From an uncultured Bacilli bacterium (GTDB taxonomy: Bacteria; Bacillota_I; Bacilli_A; RF39; UBA660), in assembly GCA_948629335.1 (NCBI GenBank), contig CAPHZB010000004.1, positions 1-45,845 of the forward strand: DNA of 45,845 nucleotides, given 5' to 3'. Made by a program: the position numbers and the translations under genes. Position 1 is the first letter of the stretch, and each line of letters begins with the position of its first letter. The notes below the pieces were generated by a model. It was not told the DNA's origin. It made no database searches and saw only the letters and a program-made list of their open reading frames with translations. Of the stretch, positions 32,990 to 44,871 are shown one piece after another.

Positions 32990-34297
32990 ATTTACTTTCC
33001 AATAACCGTTTTTATTAGCCCCTATTCTTTCTATGTATTTTTCATCAATTAGGACTTTAAAATTTCTTATAATTGTCCTTTTATTAACATCTAATAGTCT
33101 AGCAAGTTCTTCTTGTGTAATACTAGGCTTATCCATAATTAAATTCATAATGGAATTTTGAAGTTTATTAAGATTTTTATACCTTTCCTCTTTTAATGGT
33201 TCATTTTTGAATTTATTTTTACTAAACGGCACTGTTACGCGAATATGATTAGGGTAAAATTCAAATATTTCTTTATCATATGTTTTCAATACTCTTTGTA
33301 TACCAGTACCTAATTGTTCGACAAAATTTAGGTCTCTAAAAATTCTCATTAATTCAGGATTTCTAGGATTAGAAAATCCTTCTAAAAATTCTTCTTGTGA
33401 TACACCCTCTTGAATACCACCGTTGGATGAAATAACCAACTTTTCATCAAACATCTCAAATTTTGGAGAATATCCATTACACCAATCATTATGAACTAAA
33501 GCATTTGTTATTAACTCTTTTACAGCATTATAATCATACATTTTAATTTCTTTTCTAGTCAGTGTTTCAATTTTTGTATAAGTTTTATTCTCTAACATAA
33601 TTTTGTTTAAAATATTGTTTGTTATTTTTATGAGTGAACAAAAACCAAAATCTTCATTTTCTATTAAATTATAAACATCATCTCCATCATACTTTGCAAA
33701 CTGAACAGATAAATTATTATTATCAGCAAGCAAATAAGCTATATAATTAAATTCATTATTATCGTCATATAAATCTAGTTTTTTTTAAAAATTATCATTT
33801 ATTTCATAACCATTTTCTTGATAATAAATTTTTAATGTTTTAAATTCTAAATCTTGTTTAGGAGATTTTATATTTTTTAAAGAATTTCTCATTCTTTTAG
33901 AGAATAAATTAAGAATTGTCTCATTATTCATACTTTCAACAGAGGAACCAACTCTAATAAAACAACTATCTGGAGTCATTCCCATTCCACGTAAATAATA
34001 GGGTCTTTCATTCCCTTTTGCAACAATAATTTGTATATACTTTTTTCCATTTTTTTCATTTACAGCAACATCAAATAAACCTAAAGTTGATGGCATAATA
34101 TTATCTTTTATTCTATCTTTTATGGTTCTTTGCAATAAATCTAAATTACCTAAAATTCCATTTATATTTCCTTTATCATCAACACCAATAAATATATTTC
34201 CACCATCAGTATTTAAAAAGGCAATGACTTCTTTTTCTAGTGTATCAGTAAGTTTTACCTTAAATTCAGTTCTTTTATCTTCCAATAGTCCTATCAT
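32981..34297 (-). pseudogene. AlbA_2 (Schlafen-like) DNA-binding regulator broken by an in-frame TAA
   Basis: One frame from the ATG at 34297 (or TTG at 34300; GGAGG 6-9 nt upstream) to the TAG at 32981, interrupted by TAA at 33785-33787. Around the stop the frame reads NDNF, stop, KKLDLYDDNNEFNYIAY, so an AAA-to-TAA change fits. The N-terminal half has the AlbA_2 pattern (EDKRTEFKVKLTDTLEKEVI, NTDGGNIFIGVDDKGNINGI). The second half has an ATPase-like YNAVKELITNALVHNDW and EQLGTGIQRVLK, then a winged helix (ITQEELARLLDVNKRTIIRN), the layout of COG2865 regulators often seen with phage defence or mobile DNA. Two separate peptides (171 and 250 aa) could be made but are unlikely to work alone. 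Three 12-bp repeats lie upstream. Confidence 0.75.
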
Positions 34298-34328
34298 CAA
34301 ATTTTACCTCCAACATAATCATAACATA

Positions 34329-34364
34329 ATGTCACTATAAATGTCACTACAAATGTCACTACAA
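34329..34364 (-). repeat. Three 12-bp direct repeats, possible operator
   Basis: ATGTCACTATAA, ATGTCACTACAA and ATGTCACTACAA in tandem at 34329-34340, 34341-34352 and 34353-34364. They lie in the promoter region about 30 nt before the AlbA_2 gene, with a possible -10 TATGAT downstream. A period near one helical turn would suit binding of a regulator, perhaps the gene's own product. Confidence 0.7.
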
Positions 34365-34404
34365 ATTAAAAAGCATAGAATTTAATCTACACTAAATTTT
34401 AGTC

Positions 34405-36816
34405 CTAATTCTCTAGTTCTAATTCAATTTTATTAATCTTATAATCCTTTTCGATTAAAGTTAAATCTAAATTTTGAATAGTTAATGTTGCTTTGAAATC
34501 TTTAAGAGATTTATTTATAGCATCAGCTAATTCTTCATTTACACTTAATTCAAAATTCTTAATTGGTGTTTTAAGAGAAACATTATTATTTGTTTTTTCT
34601 CCTCTAACTTGACTAATTATATCAATTATAATATCCCCATTTTTAATTTCATTTTTAAAATCAAAATTTAATGGTTCTATCCGTGTTAAATGAATTGATT
34701 TGTTATCATGATATAGTTCCCCGTAAATTTCTTCTGTAATAAATGGGAAGAAAATACTAAAATCTTGAAGCAATTTATATAATAATGTGTAAACTGTCTT
34801 TTGTCCTGAATATCTTGGTATCTCTCCGAACTCTTCAGGTCTATATAATCTATGTTTAACAATTTCAATATAGTTATCGCAAAAATTCCAAAAGAATTTT
34901 TCAAGAGTGTTTAATGCAAGCCCTACTTCATATTCATCAAGGTATTTTATAAAACCTGATTCCATTTCCTTAAATTTACCCAAGATCCATTTATCAATAT
35001 ATTCGTAAGTATCGAATTCTTTATCTTCATAATCTGCTAAGTGCATTTCTATAAACTTAGCAACATTCCATAGTTTATTTACTAACTTGCGTCCTCTAAG
35101 AAGAGTTTCTTCACTAAATACTATATCTGTACCAAGTCTTCCAGAGCCAGCCCAATAACGAATGACATCGGCCGAATATTCCCTGATTAAATCCATAGGT
35201 TCTACTTTACTATTTCCTTTACTTTTACTTATCTTTTCACCTTTACTCGCCATAACAAAACCTGAAATCATTACATTATCCCAAGGGCGAGCTTTAAAGT
35301 GATAAAAACTTTTAACAATAGTATAAAAATCCCAAGTTCGAATTATTTCAGAAGCATTTGTTCTAATACTCATTGGTTTTAAGAAAGACTCATAATTCTC
35401 TTTTTCGCCATATCTCATATTGATTAAAGGTGTTACTGAAGAAGTTGCCCATGTATCCATAACATCAGTTTCTGGTATAAATTCAGTACATCCACACTTA
35501 CAAGATTCAATATGAGGTTTATCTACTAATGGATTAACAGGTAAATCTGTAACCCTCGCAAATACTGGTTCACCACAATGTGCACAATACCAAACTGGAA
35601 ATGGTACTCCAAAATATCTTTGTCTTGAAATACACCAATCCCACATGATATTTTCTACCCATTCATCATAACGGTTTTTCATATATTCAGGATGCCATTT
35701 AATTTCTTCCCCAATTTTTAAGAAATCTTCCTTATGACTTGTTGTATCGATAAACCATTGCTTCATAACAGAATATTCTACTTCTCGTCCACACCTTTCA
35801 TGTGTTTGCACTTCATGCTCTAATTCTTCAATTTTCTCAACAAAGCCACCTGCTTGCAAATCCTCTATAATCTGTTTTCTTGCTTCTTTTATTTTAAGCC
35901 CCCCGTAATTTGGAACATCATCAACAATTTTTCCATCTTTTGTAAAAATGTATTTAAGTGGTAATTTGTATTTTTTCCACCATTCTATATCTGTTTGATC
36001 TCCAAAAGTACAGCACATAACTACTCCTGTACCTTTATCTATTGCTACCTTTTCATCGGCTAGAATTGGTACTTCCACATCAATGACTGGAATATGTGCA
36101 TTTTTTCCAATTAGATGTTTATGTACATCATCATTAGGATTTACAAAAACACATACAATAGCTGGTAATAACTCTGGTCTTGTTGTTGCTATAGTAAATT
36201 CTTCATTCGTTTCTACCGTTTTAAAATGAATATAGTTAAATGTTGTTTTAATGGTTTTCGTCTCTAATTCTGCTTGTGCAATAGAAGTTAGACATTCATT
36301 ACACCATAAGGCTGGACTTTCTTTATGATAACAGTGCCCTTGTTGCGCTAAATCCAAAAAAGAAGCCTGACTGATTTTAATTGTAGATGGACTTACAGTT
36401 TTATAATGAATATCCCAATCTGTACTAACTCCCATCTTGCTAAATAATTCTTGAAATTCTGCTTCATACTTATCCGTTGTTTCATAACACAATTTAGAAA
36501 ATGCTTCTCTTCCTATCTCATGCGCCTTTTTTCCCTGTTCTTTTTCTACCAATCTTTCACTAGGAAGCCCATTATCATCAAATCCAAATGGATAGAAGAT
36601 ATTGTATCCCCTTAGTCTTTTATATCTGGCAATCATTTCAGTTTGTGAATAAGAAAAAATATGTCCAATATGAATTTTTCCGTTTACCGTTGGAGGAGGT
36701 GTATCAATAGAGAAAACCTCTCTCTCATCTGGCTTAAATGCGTATATTTTATTTTCTTTCCAATAATTTAACCATTTTTCTTCTTTTTCTATTGCATTAT
36801 ATTTTTTATCTAACAC
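34405..36816 (-). CDS. valS: Second valyl-tRNA synthetase, archaeal type
   Basis: An 803-aa class I synthetase. HIGH is HIGH (residues 49-52) in TPPPTVNGKIHIGHIFSYSQ, and KMSKS is KISKSKGNS near 526. It has two Cys-rich zinc sites (CHKESPALWCNEC and WYCAHCGEPVF...CKCGC) and an editing domain with ATTRPE. These features and the lack of the long C-terminal coiled coil mark the archaeal-type ValRS, unlike the bacterial enzyme next to it. It starts with GTG at 36816 and has no good ribosome site; the first residues MLDKKYN are the same as in the neighbouring valS. It is about 100 nt after valS and likely under the same T-box. A role in resistance to a ValRS inhibitor is a guess. Confidence 0.9.
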   Translation of the reverse strand: MLDKKYNAIEKEEKWLNYWKENKIYAFKPDEREVFSIDTPPPTVNGKIHIGHIFSYSQTEMIARYKRLRGYNIFYPFGFDDNGLPSERLVEKEQGKKAHEIGREAFSKLCYETTDKYEAEFQELFSKMGVSTDWDIHYKTVSPSTIKISQASFLDLAQQGHCYHKESPALWCNECLTSIAQAELETKTIKTTFNYIHFKTVETNEEFTIATTRPELLPAIVCVFVNPNDDVHKHLIGKNAHIPVIDVEVPILADEKVAIDKGTGVVMCCTFGDQTDIEWWKKYKLPLKYIFTKDGKIVDDVPNYGGLKIKEARKQIIEDLQAGGFVEKIEELEHEVQTHERCGREVEYSVMKQWFIDTTSHKEDFLKIGEEIKWHPEYMKNRYDEWVENIMWDWCISRQRYFGVPFPVWYCAHCGEPVFARVTDLPVNPLVDKPHIESCKCGCTEFIPETDVMDTWATSSVTPLINMRYGEKENYESFLKPMSIRTNASEIIRTWDFYTIVKSFYHFKARPWDNVMISGFVMASKGEKISKSKGNSKVEPMDLIREYSADVIRYWAGSGRLGTDIVFSEETLLRGRKLVNKLWNVAKFIEMHLADYEDKEFDTYEYIDKWILGKFKEMESGFIKYLDEYEVGLALNTLEKFFWNFCDNYIEIVKHRLYRPEEFGEIPRYSGQKTVYTLLYKLLQDFSIFFPFITEEIYGELYHDNKSIHLTRIEPLNFDFKNEIKNGDIIIDIISQVRGEKTNNNVSLKTPIKNFELSVNEELADAINKSLKDFKATLTIQNLDLTLIEKDYKINKIELELEN

Positions 36817-36922
36817 TTTATCATCTACTTTCTCATTCCTATATATTTCTAATTTTTACTTTTCATACCCTATTATTCATTTTCTCATTCAATTTTACAT
36901 TTTCTAACCTTTATTTTTTATT

Positions 36923-39436
<2,514 letters not shown>

Positions 39437-39437
39437 A

Positions 39438-40142
39438 TTATCCCTCTACTTTCTCCTTTATATATTTTACTAAAATTTTTTCCATTTCTTCTAAACGAAT
39501 ATCACTCGTATAACATGATAGCAAATGTATTTTATTTTGAATAAACTTTTTCTTTAAAAGAAAGGTAAATGTATACGCAAAATAAATATCAAAAACAAAG
39601 CCCATCAGTTGTACAATTTCATCTAATTCATTTTTTACATCTTCATTTTTCACCATCTCCTGTTTCAAAATGGAGGAAAATACTTTATCACTTATGCATA
39701 AATCATTTTCATGTAATTCTAGACCTTGTTCTAACATGATATCTATTTTATCAGCATCTTTTACTATTTTTGTGTACAATTCATATTCCTCATTGTCTGT
39801 TTCTTGTATTTTAAATTTATTATGATTTCTTGTTGTAAATAATACAAGTTCTAAATAGGGAATCTCACTAAAATGTTCTTTTATAAGAGTACAACCTAAA
39901 TCTCCATGATCAATAGACTGCGAATCATGAAAAGTATGATATTTATCCCACTGGGTAAAGCGAGCAATATCATGAAATAAAGCACATAATTCAGCTTTAA
40001 ATGTATCTACACCTACACTTTCTGCAATCTGATGCGCATATTCTACGACCCGGTAAGTATGATGAAATTTAAGTAAAATCATTTTATCTTTTATATTAAA
40101 TGTTTTTACATACTGATTAAATAAGTTTCTATATTTTTGCAT
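39438..40142 (-). CDS. HD-domain hydrolase
   Basis: A 234-aa protein of the HD superfamily of metal-dependent phosphohydrolases. The motifs are His27 or His28 in KFHHTYRVVEYA, the HD pair His57-Asp58 in ALFHDIARF, IDHGD near 78-81 and KDADKID near 128. These are the residues that hold the metal. Substrates in the family range from nucleotides to (p)ppGpp; the sequence does not tell which. GGAGG lies 8 nt before the ATG. It is the first gene after the valine T-box, so its level should follow valine-tRNA charging. No synthetase domain is fused to it. Confidence 0.8.
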   Translation of the reverse strand: MQKYRNLFNQYVKTFNIKDKMILLKFHHTYRVVEYAHQIAESVGVDTFKAELCALFHDIARFTQWDKYHTFHDSQSIDHGDLGCTLIKEHFSEIPYLELVLFTTRNHNKFKIQETDNEEYELYTKIVKDADKIDIMLEQGLELHENDLCISDKVFSSILKQEMVKNEDVKNELDEIVQLMGFVFDIYFAYTFTFLLKKKFIQNKIHLLSCYTSDIRLEEMEKILVKYIKEKVEG

Positions 40143-40174
40143 TCCTTTTACCTCCTCGTTTTCTATTTAAAAAT

Positions 40175-40267
40175 TTATAATAACTCTTCTATTGTAAGGA
40201 AATTTGATAACACCTCATTTTTACGACAATATCCATAGTGCTTTATCTTCCATATTTTTTCTATCAT
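40175..40267 (-). CDS. Possible 30-aa ORF between T-box and HD gene
   Basis: An ATG at 40267 opens a frame ending TAA at 40175-40177 (begins MIEKIWKIKHYGYC, ends LTIEELL). The composition looks protein-like, but no ribosome site is seen. It may be chance or a leftover of a longer gene. Confidence 0.2.
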   Translation of the reverse strand: MIEKIWKIKHYGYCRKNEVLSNFLTIEELL

Positions 40268-40284
40268 AAATATTTGACAAAACG

Positions 40285-40505
40285 CAAAAAATCACATCCT
40301 AGATAAGGACGTGATTCTACGTGGTACCACCTTACTTTGTAATAAAATTACCTCTTTGATTTAACGCATCTCTACGATATAACTTACTCTTATTTCAGAA
40401 ATATAGCTCCCAAGCTACCTTCTATATAATACATGATTTACATTCCACCATTCGTAAACTCTCTTTACATGTCTTACATATACTCCTCTTGTTCAACGCT
40501 TTTTC
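40285..40505 (-). ncRNA. T-box riboswitch, probably valine specific
   Basis: On the minus strand the leader has the T-box stem I landmarks: AAGAGGAGTA, AGAGAG followed by a hairpin with GGTGG in the loop, then GAAG-GTA-G, where GTA (40416-40418) occupies the specifier position and is a Val codon. The T-box sequence AAGGTGGTACCACG lies at 40320-40333. The terminator (arms 40290-40300 and 40306-40316, 11 bp with one wobble) is followed by a T run. Uncharged tRNA-Val should favour the antiterminator and turn on the HD gene, valS and the second valS. The element is sure; the specifier is read from pattern. Confidence 0.88.
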
Positions 40506-40507
40506 TC

Positions 40508-40536
40508 ATTATAACAAGAAGCACATTTTTTGTCTA
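40508..40536 (-). promoter_or_regulatory. Promoter of the T-box operon
   Basis: On the minus strand TAGACA (40531-40536), 17-nt spacer, TGT-TATAAT (40508-40513). Confidence 0.8.
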
Positions 40537-40559
40537 GTTATTTTTATTCGATTTCACAT

Positions 40560-41261
40560 CTATATTTTTTGATAATTCTCACTTTTCTTCATTTTCTTTA
40601 CCTTTTGAAATGTTGGAACTAATGTAGATGGTCCTATATCTGTAAATGTTTCTTCCAAATACTGAATATATGCCTCCATTTCCTTTAAATCATAAATTTC
40701 AGAAAAACTATCCTTAAATCGAACCATCCCATCAAAATTGTCTTCTCTACAGAAAGATTTTAAAATTTCTTCTTTATCTGCATACCTTTTTGAAGAAGAT
40801 GCATCTGGATGTTCTACTTGTTTTTCATGAAGGGCATCCATAGCCCCAAGTTGCTTTTCTATGGATTTCTCCATTAAATTGGCATCATGTGCAAGACGAA
40901 CAATCAATTCATCATATGTATATTGTTTTAATTTATCAACCAACATAAGATGTTCCTTTAATGTTCGAAATTTTAAAGCATTTGTGTCAATAAGCATCCA
41001 ATAAGCCTCCTGCTCATTTTCAACATTCTCACCTAATTTATCTGCCATTTGCAACATTTGTTCTATACTTCTAAATTCTTTTATCTGATGATGACAAAAC
41101 AATGTACATACGAAATGACTATAGTTATGTTTCTTACAACAATCAATTATTCTTTTCTGTTCGCTATCTGTCACATTACTTAAAGACACAAGCAATTCCT
41201 TAACAATTGAAATATTTGAAACATTTTTTATCAATTTTTCAATTTCTTTTAACTTAATCAT
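40560..41261 (-). CDS. Hypothetical helical protein downstream of clpC
   Basis: A 233-aa, mostly alpha-helical, cytoplasmic protein. The ATG at 41261 has GGAGG 7 nt upstream; an earlier in-frame ATG (41279) precedes that site. The middle has repeating helices such as YDELIVRLAHDANLMEKSIEKQ and LKEHLMLVDKLKQ, and the N-terminal third has four Cys and several His (DCCKKHNYSHFVCTLFCHH), which could bind metal. I do not recognise a family. It follows clpC after 51 nt, although a TATAAT at 41278-41283 could be a private -10. It may be an adaptor for the Clp protease, but the sequence does not show this. Confidence 0.6.
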   Translation of the reverse strand: MIKLKEIEKLIKNVSNISIVKELLVSLSNVTDSEQKRIIDCCKKHNYSHFVCTLFCHHQIKEFRSIEQMLQMADKLGENVENEQEAYWMLIDTNALKFRTLKEHLMLVDKLKQYTYDELIVRLAHDANLMEKSIEKQLGAMDALHEKQVEHPDASSSKRYADKEEILKSFCREDNFDGMVRFKDSFSEIYDLKEMEAYIQYLEETFTDIGPSTLVPTFQKVKKMKKSENYQKI

Positions 41262-41312
41262 CCTAAAACCTCCTACCATTATAATAACGCAAGAAAAACG
41301 GAAAGTAAATGC

Positions 41313-43631
41313 TTAGATAGAAGATAGAATTTTTGTTTTTAAAGACGGAATCGTTATTTTTTCCTGTTCTTCTAAAATGGCATCAATAATACTATCCTCA
41401 ATACGATCCTTTATAATCTTATCGATTTTTCTAGCACCATATTCTTGAAATAAAGAAAGTTCAACAATCTCTTTTTCTATTTTTTTAGGAATGGTAACAT
41501 CAATCTTACTTTTATATTTTTTCTTAAGCATATTTATCTTTTTATGAACTAAAGTACAAATATCTTCTTCCTTTAAAGAATCACATACTACAATACTATC
41601 AATACGATTAATAAATGAATCCTTAAAATATTCTTTTAATTTAGAAATAGCTTCCTCTTTTTTTATTTCTAAAAAGCCGACATTTGCCTCTTCAAAACCA
41701 ATATTGGATGTCATAATGACAACCACTTGATCAAAACGTACCACATTAGAAAGAGAATCAGTGATTTTTCCATCTTCTAAGATTTGATAAAATAAATTAA
41801 GTACCTGTGGATGTGCTTTTTCTACTTCGTCTAAAATAAGAACACTGTGTGGGTGATTTCGAATCTGTTCTAAAATAGTTTTATGTTCATCATACCCCAC
41901 ATATCCCGGATTTGCACCCATAATTTTACTGATGGACGAAGAATCAGAATATTCACTCATATCTAGTTTAATCACATGGTCCATAACTAAATGCTCAGCG
42001 AATAATTTTGACATCATGGTTTTCCCTACACCTGTTGGTCCCATCAGTAATAAAGAATAACATTTCGCATCCGAAAAACCTAATTTTACTTTTTTAAATA
42101 AACGAACAAGTTCTTTTACAGCACTTTCTTGCCCAATAATTTCTTCTGTGATTTTCTTTTTAAACGATTCTACAATTTTTTTATTTTCTTTTAATAGTTC
42201 ATAGATAGGAATCCCTGTTTTTTCATGAATGACTTCTGCAACATCGGAAGAACAAACCTCTTTTCTATTTTTGTCATAAAGTGTTAACTCACAAACATTG
42301 ATGTCATTCATAATCTTATTTTCTAAATCTTTGATTTTAGTAGCTTCTTCAAACTTCCCTTCTCGGATATATTTATTCTTTTCTTCTTCTAAACGGCTAT
42401 ACTCTTTTTTCATGGCAAACAACTTTTTCATTTCCTCTGTATCCTCAATATGTACTTTAGAACATACCTCATCTAACACATCAATCGATCTATCTGGCTC
42501 ATGTCTATCATAAATGTATTTCTCACTCATATCTAAAATGGTTTCTATAATTTCATCTTTCAAAATAACATGGTGGTATCCCTCATAAATAGGTTTTAAA
42601 CGCATCAAAATGTTTTGTAATTCTTCTCGTTTTGGTGTTTCTACGATAATTTTTTGAAATCTTCTTTCTAAAGCGCCATCTTTTTCAATAAACTTTTTAT
42701 ATTCCTCCGTTGTTGTAGCCCCAATACATCTTAATTTTCCACGGGCTAAAGCAGGTTTAAAAATATTTGATGCGTCGATTGCGCCTTCTGCACCCCCTGC
42801 CCCTACTAATGTATGAATTTCATCAATAAATAAAATGATATCTTCATTTTCTTCTACTTCTTTTAATACTTTGCTCATGCGTTCTTCAAATTCGCCACGA
42901 TATTTTGTCCCTGCTACAAAAGAAGACATGGATATACTGATAATTCTTTTATTTTTAAGTTGCATTGGTACTTCTCCTAAAGCAATTAATCGACTTAATT
43001 CTTCTACAATGGCAGTTTTCCCAACTCCTGCTTCTCCTATCAATAATGGATTGTTTTTACACCGTCTACATAAGATTTCAAGGACTCGCTTTATTTCCTT
43101 ATCTCTACCAATTACAGGATCAATCTCCCCATTTAGGGCCTTTTTAGTTAAATCAATTCCCAAATCTTCCAATATAAGTTTTTTCTTTTTCTTACCCTTT
43201 GTATTTTCTGTAAATCGATTTCTAAATTCACTATATAATTCATCTAAATCAATTTCTAAGGAAACTAAGATACGAACAGCAATTCCCTCTCCTTCTTCTA
43301 AAAGGGAAGAAAACAAATGATTAATTGTTACAATTCCCATATTTGTTTCTTTGCTATCTAAAATAGCATTTTCAATAACACGTTTTAATAAAGGGGTATA
43401 TAAAAACCATTCGTTGTTTTCACTTCCATATCCAATTGTCTCTAATATTTTTTCTTTAAATAGTTCATAAGTAAGTCCATACTCCTTTAGTTTTAATGAA
43501 ACCTCATTTTCACTATTTAATATAGCTAATAATAAGTGTTCACTTCCGACATAAGGATGCTTTAAAAGAGATTTCTGCCTTTTTGCTTCCATCAAAACTT
43601 CTCTTGTATCTTCTTTAAAATTTCCAAACAT
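41313..43631 (-). CDS. clpC: ClpC-type AAA+ protease ATPase
   Basis: A 772-aa unfoldase that delivers proteins to ClpP. The N-terminal repeat domain spans about 1-145 (HPYVGSEHLLLAIL). The first AAA+ has Walker A GEAGVGKT (199-206) and Walker B ILFIDE. A middle domain with a UVR-like coiled coil lies at about 405-440 (YSRLEEEKNKYIREGKFEEA). The second AAA+ has GPTGVGKT (531-538) and the sensor MTSNIGFEEA. A C-terminal D2-small domain follows. AAAGGAG precedes the ATG. No CtsR operator was found upstream and the mcsA/mcsB/ctsR genes are missing next to it, unlike Bacillus. A perfect 18-bp A/T palindrome lies in the promoter region (43664-43681). Confidence 0.95.
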   Translation of the reverse strand: MFGNFKEDTREVLMEAKRQKSLLKHPYVGSEHLLLAILNSENEVSLKLKEYGLTYELFKEKILETIGYGSENNEWFLYTPLLKRVIENAILDSKETNMGIVTINHLFSSLLEEGEGIAVRILVSLEIDLDELYSEFRNRFTENTKGKKKKKLILEDLGIDLTKKALNGEIDPVIGRDKEIKRVLEILCRRCKNNPLLIGEAGVGKTAIVEELSRLIALGEVPMQLKNKRIISISMSSFVAGTKYRGEFEERMSKVLKEVEENEDIILFIDEIHTLVGAGGAEGAIDASNIFKPALARGKLRCIGATTTEEYKKFIEKDGALERRFQKIIVETPKREELQNILMRLKPIYEGYHHVILKDEIIETILDMSEKYIYDRHEPDRSIDVLDEVCSKVHIEDTEEMKKLFAMKKEYSRLEEEKNKYIREGKFEEATKIKDLENKIMNDINVCELTLYDKNRKEVCSSDVAEVIHEKTGIPIYELLKENKKIVESFKKKITEEIIGQESAVKELVRLFKKVKLGFSDAKCYSLLLMGPTGVGKTMMSKLFAEHLVMDHVIKLDMSEYSDSSSISKIMGANPGYVGYDEHKTILEQIRNHPHSVLILDEVEKAHPQVLNLFYQILEDGKITDSLSNVVRFDQVVVIMTSNIGFEEANVGFLEIKKEEAISKLKEYFKDSFINRIDSIVVCDSLKEEDICTLVHKKINMLKKKYKSKIDVTIPKKIEKEIVELSLFQEYGARKIDKIIKDRIEDSIIDAILEEQEKITIPSLKTKILSSI

Positions 43632-43685
43632 ATTTTATTCTCCTTTGCTATTTTTATACTGAGTTAAAAAAATTTTTTTAAACAA

Positions 43686-43853
43686 TCACTCATACATAAC
43701 GAGCGCTGAAAAGCAATAAACTTGTTCTTCTGAAAAAACAGAGGTTGATACACTAAATTTGATATCAATCACTTTTACACCAGAAGATAAAAAATCGTTA
43801 AGGGCTGATTCTAAATCTTTTTCATGCCCTTCATCAAATACTTTCACTTTCAT
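43686..43853 (-). CDS. Cse60-family small protein
   Basis: A 55-aa gene below most length cut-offs. It begins MKVKVFDEGHEKDLESALND and ends CFSALVMYE, matching the Bacillus Cse60 family (a sporulation-expressed cytoplasmic protein) along its whole length: a VFDEEHEKDLE-like start, a central VIDIKFSVSTS and a YCFSALxxY end. GGTGAT stands just before the ATG at 43853; TGA stop. The family's function is unknown and it also occurs in non-sporulating Firmicutes. It lies between clpC and a metallopeptidase gene on the same strand. Confidence 0.8.
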   Translation of the reverse strand: MKVKVFDEGHEKDLESALNDFLSSGVKVIDIKFSVSTSVFSEEQVYCFSALVMYE

Positions 43854-43936
43854 AACATCACCACTACCAGTATAAAAAAAACTTTCGTTACTTTTTGTCT
43901 TATATTGTTTTCCTATATAATTATAATTTTTTAAAA

Positions 43937-43984
43937 TAAAAAAAGAACCTTAACGGTTGTGTTAAAATGATTATTTAAGTTCTT
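43937..43984 (-). terminator. Terminator of the YgjP-like gene
   Basis: On the minus strand AAGAAC pairs with GTTCTT and TTAA with TTAA (one bulge) across the stop codon, followed by seven T. Confidence 0.75.
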
Positions 43985-44600
43985 TTCTAATTTGTTTATA
44001 GTTTGGACAATATTTTTCTACTAAAAGCCAAAAATCTGTAGAATGGTTAAAATGTTTAAAATGAGAAAGTTCATGGATAATAACATAGTCCAATTTTTCT
44101 AAATCGTATTTTAATAGTTCAGTATTTAATGTAACTGAATTATCTCTTTTATTACATACACCCCACCTTGTCTTCATTGTTCTTATTTTTAATTTAGGAT
44201 ATGGAATCTTTTCTTCAAATTGATGATACCAATAGTCAAGATGTTCTGTATAAATTTCTTTTCTTTTTTGGTCAAAATATTTTTCTACTGTTTTTTCATT
44301 TTTAGCAAATATTTTATTTTGATAAATTTCAAATTCATAAAGGGGAGTTTGAATATAATCATATTTTTTTCCTAAAAACCAAATTCCTTCTTCCATTTCT
44401 TTTTTTGCTTCTCTTTTCTTTATCATCTTTTCAATACTTTTCTTATTTTCTTCTAATATTTTTAACGCTTTTTTCTCAGAATAAAGGAAAGGTACTGTTA
44501 TAGAAATGGTATTTCCTTCTTTTATGCGAATATATGTATTTTTATTATTTTTTTTTATAATTTCAATGGGATAAAGCTCTCCCTCTATTTCAAATTTCAT
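43971..44600 (-). CDS. YgjP-type (DUF45) metallopeptidase
   Basis: A 209-aa protein with the zinc site HELSHFKHFNHS (HExxH plus a third His) near residue 180 and the upstream MKTRWGVCNKRDNSVTLN, both signatures of the YgjP/DUF45 group related to Wss1/SprT proteases. The N-terminal half is a beta-rich and then Lys/Glu-rich helical region (KKALKILEENKKSIEKMIKK). The ATG at 44600 has AGGTG 6 nt upstream; a GTG three codons earlier lies in that site. Cellular role of the family is poorly known. Confidence 0.85.
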   Translation of the reverse strand: MKFEIEGELYPIEIIKKNNKNTYIRIKEGNTISITVPFLYSEKKALKILEENKKSIEKMIKKREAKKEMEEGIWFLGKKYDYIQTPLYEFEIYQNKIFAKNEKTVEKYFDQKRKEIYTEHLDYWYHQFEEKIPYPKLKIRTMKTRWGVCNKRDNSVTLNTELLKYDLEKLDYVIIHELSHFKHFNHSTDFWLLVEKYCPNYKQIRKELK

Positions 44601-44679
44601 AATATACACCTATATGAATATATATACTATTTTTCCCTTTATGTCAATTCTTAGTCTTATTTTTTTGCACTAGTTTATA

Positions 44680-44735
44680 GTTTATAAGATTGAGTAGATA
44701 TATATATCACTATATATCTACTCAATCGTTTATAA
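44680..44735. repeat. 40-bp near-perfect palindrome flanked by 8-bp direct repeats
   Basis: GATTGAGTAGATATATA (44688-44704) and its exact complement (44711-44727) are separated by 6 nt. Directly outside stand GTTTATAA (44680-44687) and GTTTATAA (44728-44735). There is no T run, so it is not a terminator. It lies in a gene-free 360-nt stretch (44601-44961) that otherwise holds only the terminator at 44843-44871. The exact flanking repeats resemble a target duplication around a tiny inserted hairpin. Confidence 0.8.
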
Positions 44736-44842
44736 ATCTATTTTCCTCCGAAAATTTTCTTATAAAATCATCGCTAATTATCATATAAGTATATGTTATG
44801 TGTACCTGATACTAAAATTTTTTATTTCTAAAAAACACCTAT

Positions 44843-44871
44843 AAAAAAACACCAAACATAAAATGGTGTTT
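44843..44871 (-). terminator. Terminator of the Cys-rich surface protein gene
   Basis: On the minus strand AAACACCA pairs with TGGTGTTT (8 bp, 9-nt loop), followed by further T. It lies about 90 nt after the stop codon at 44962. Confidence 0.75.

Noticed and set aside
33785..33787. Programmed frameshift or stop readthrough at the T5-A8 tract of the AlbA_2 gene
   Set aside because: The frame is the same on both sides of the TAA, so a single slip would not bypass it, and TAA ends many genes here.
43664..43681. Perfect 18-bp A/T palindrome (TTA7T7AA) upstream of clpC, as terminator or CtsR site
   Set aside because: It has no loop or GC pairs for a stable RNA hairpin, and no GGTCAAA-type CtsR repeats are present; probably a promoter-region A/T tract.
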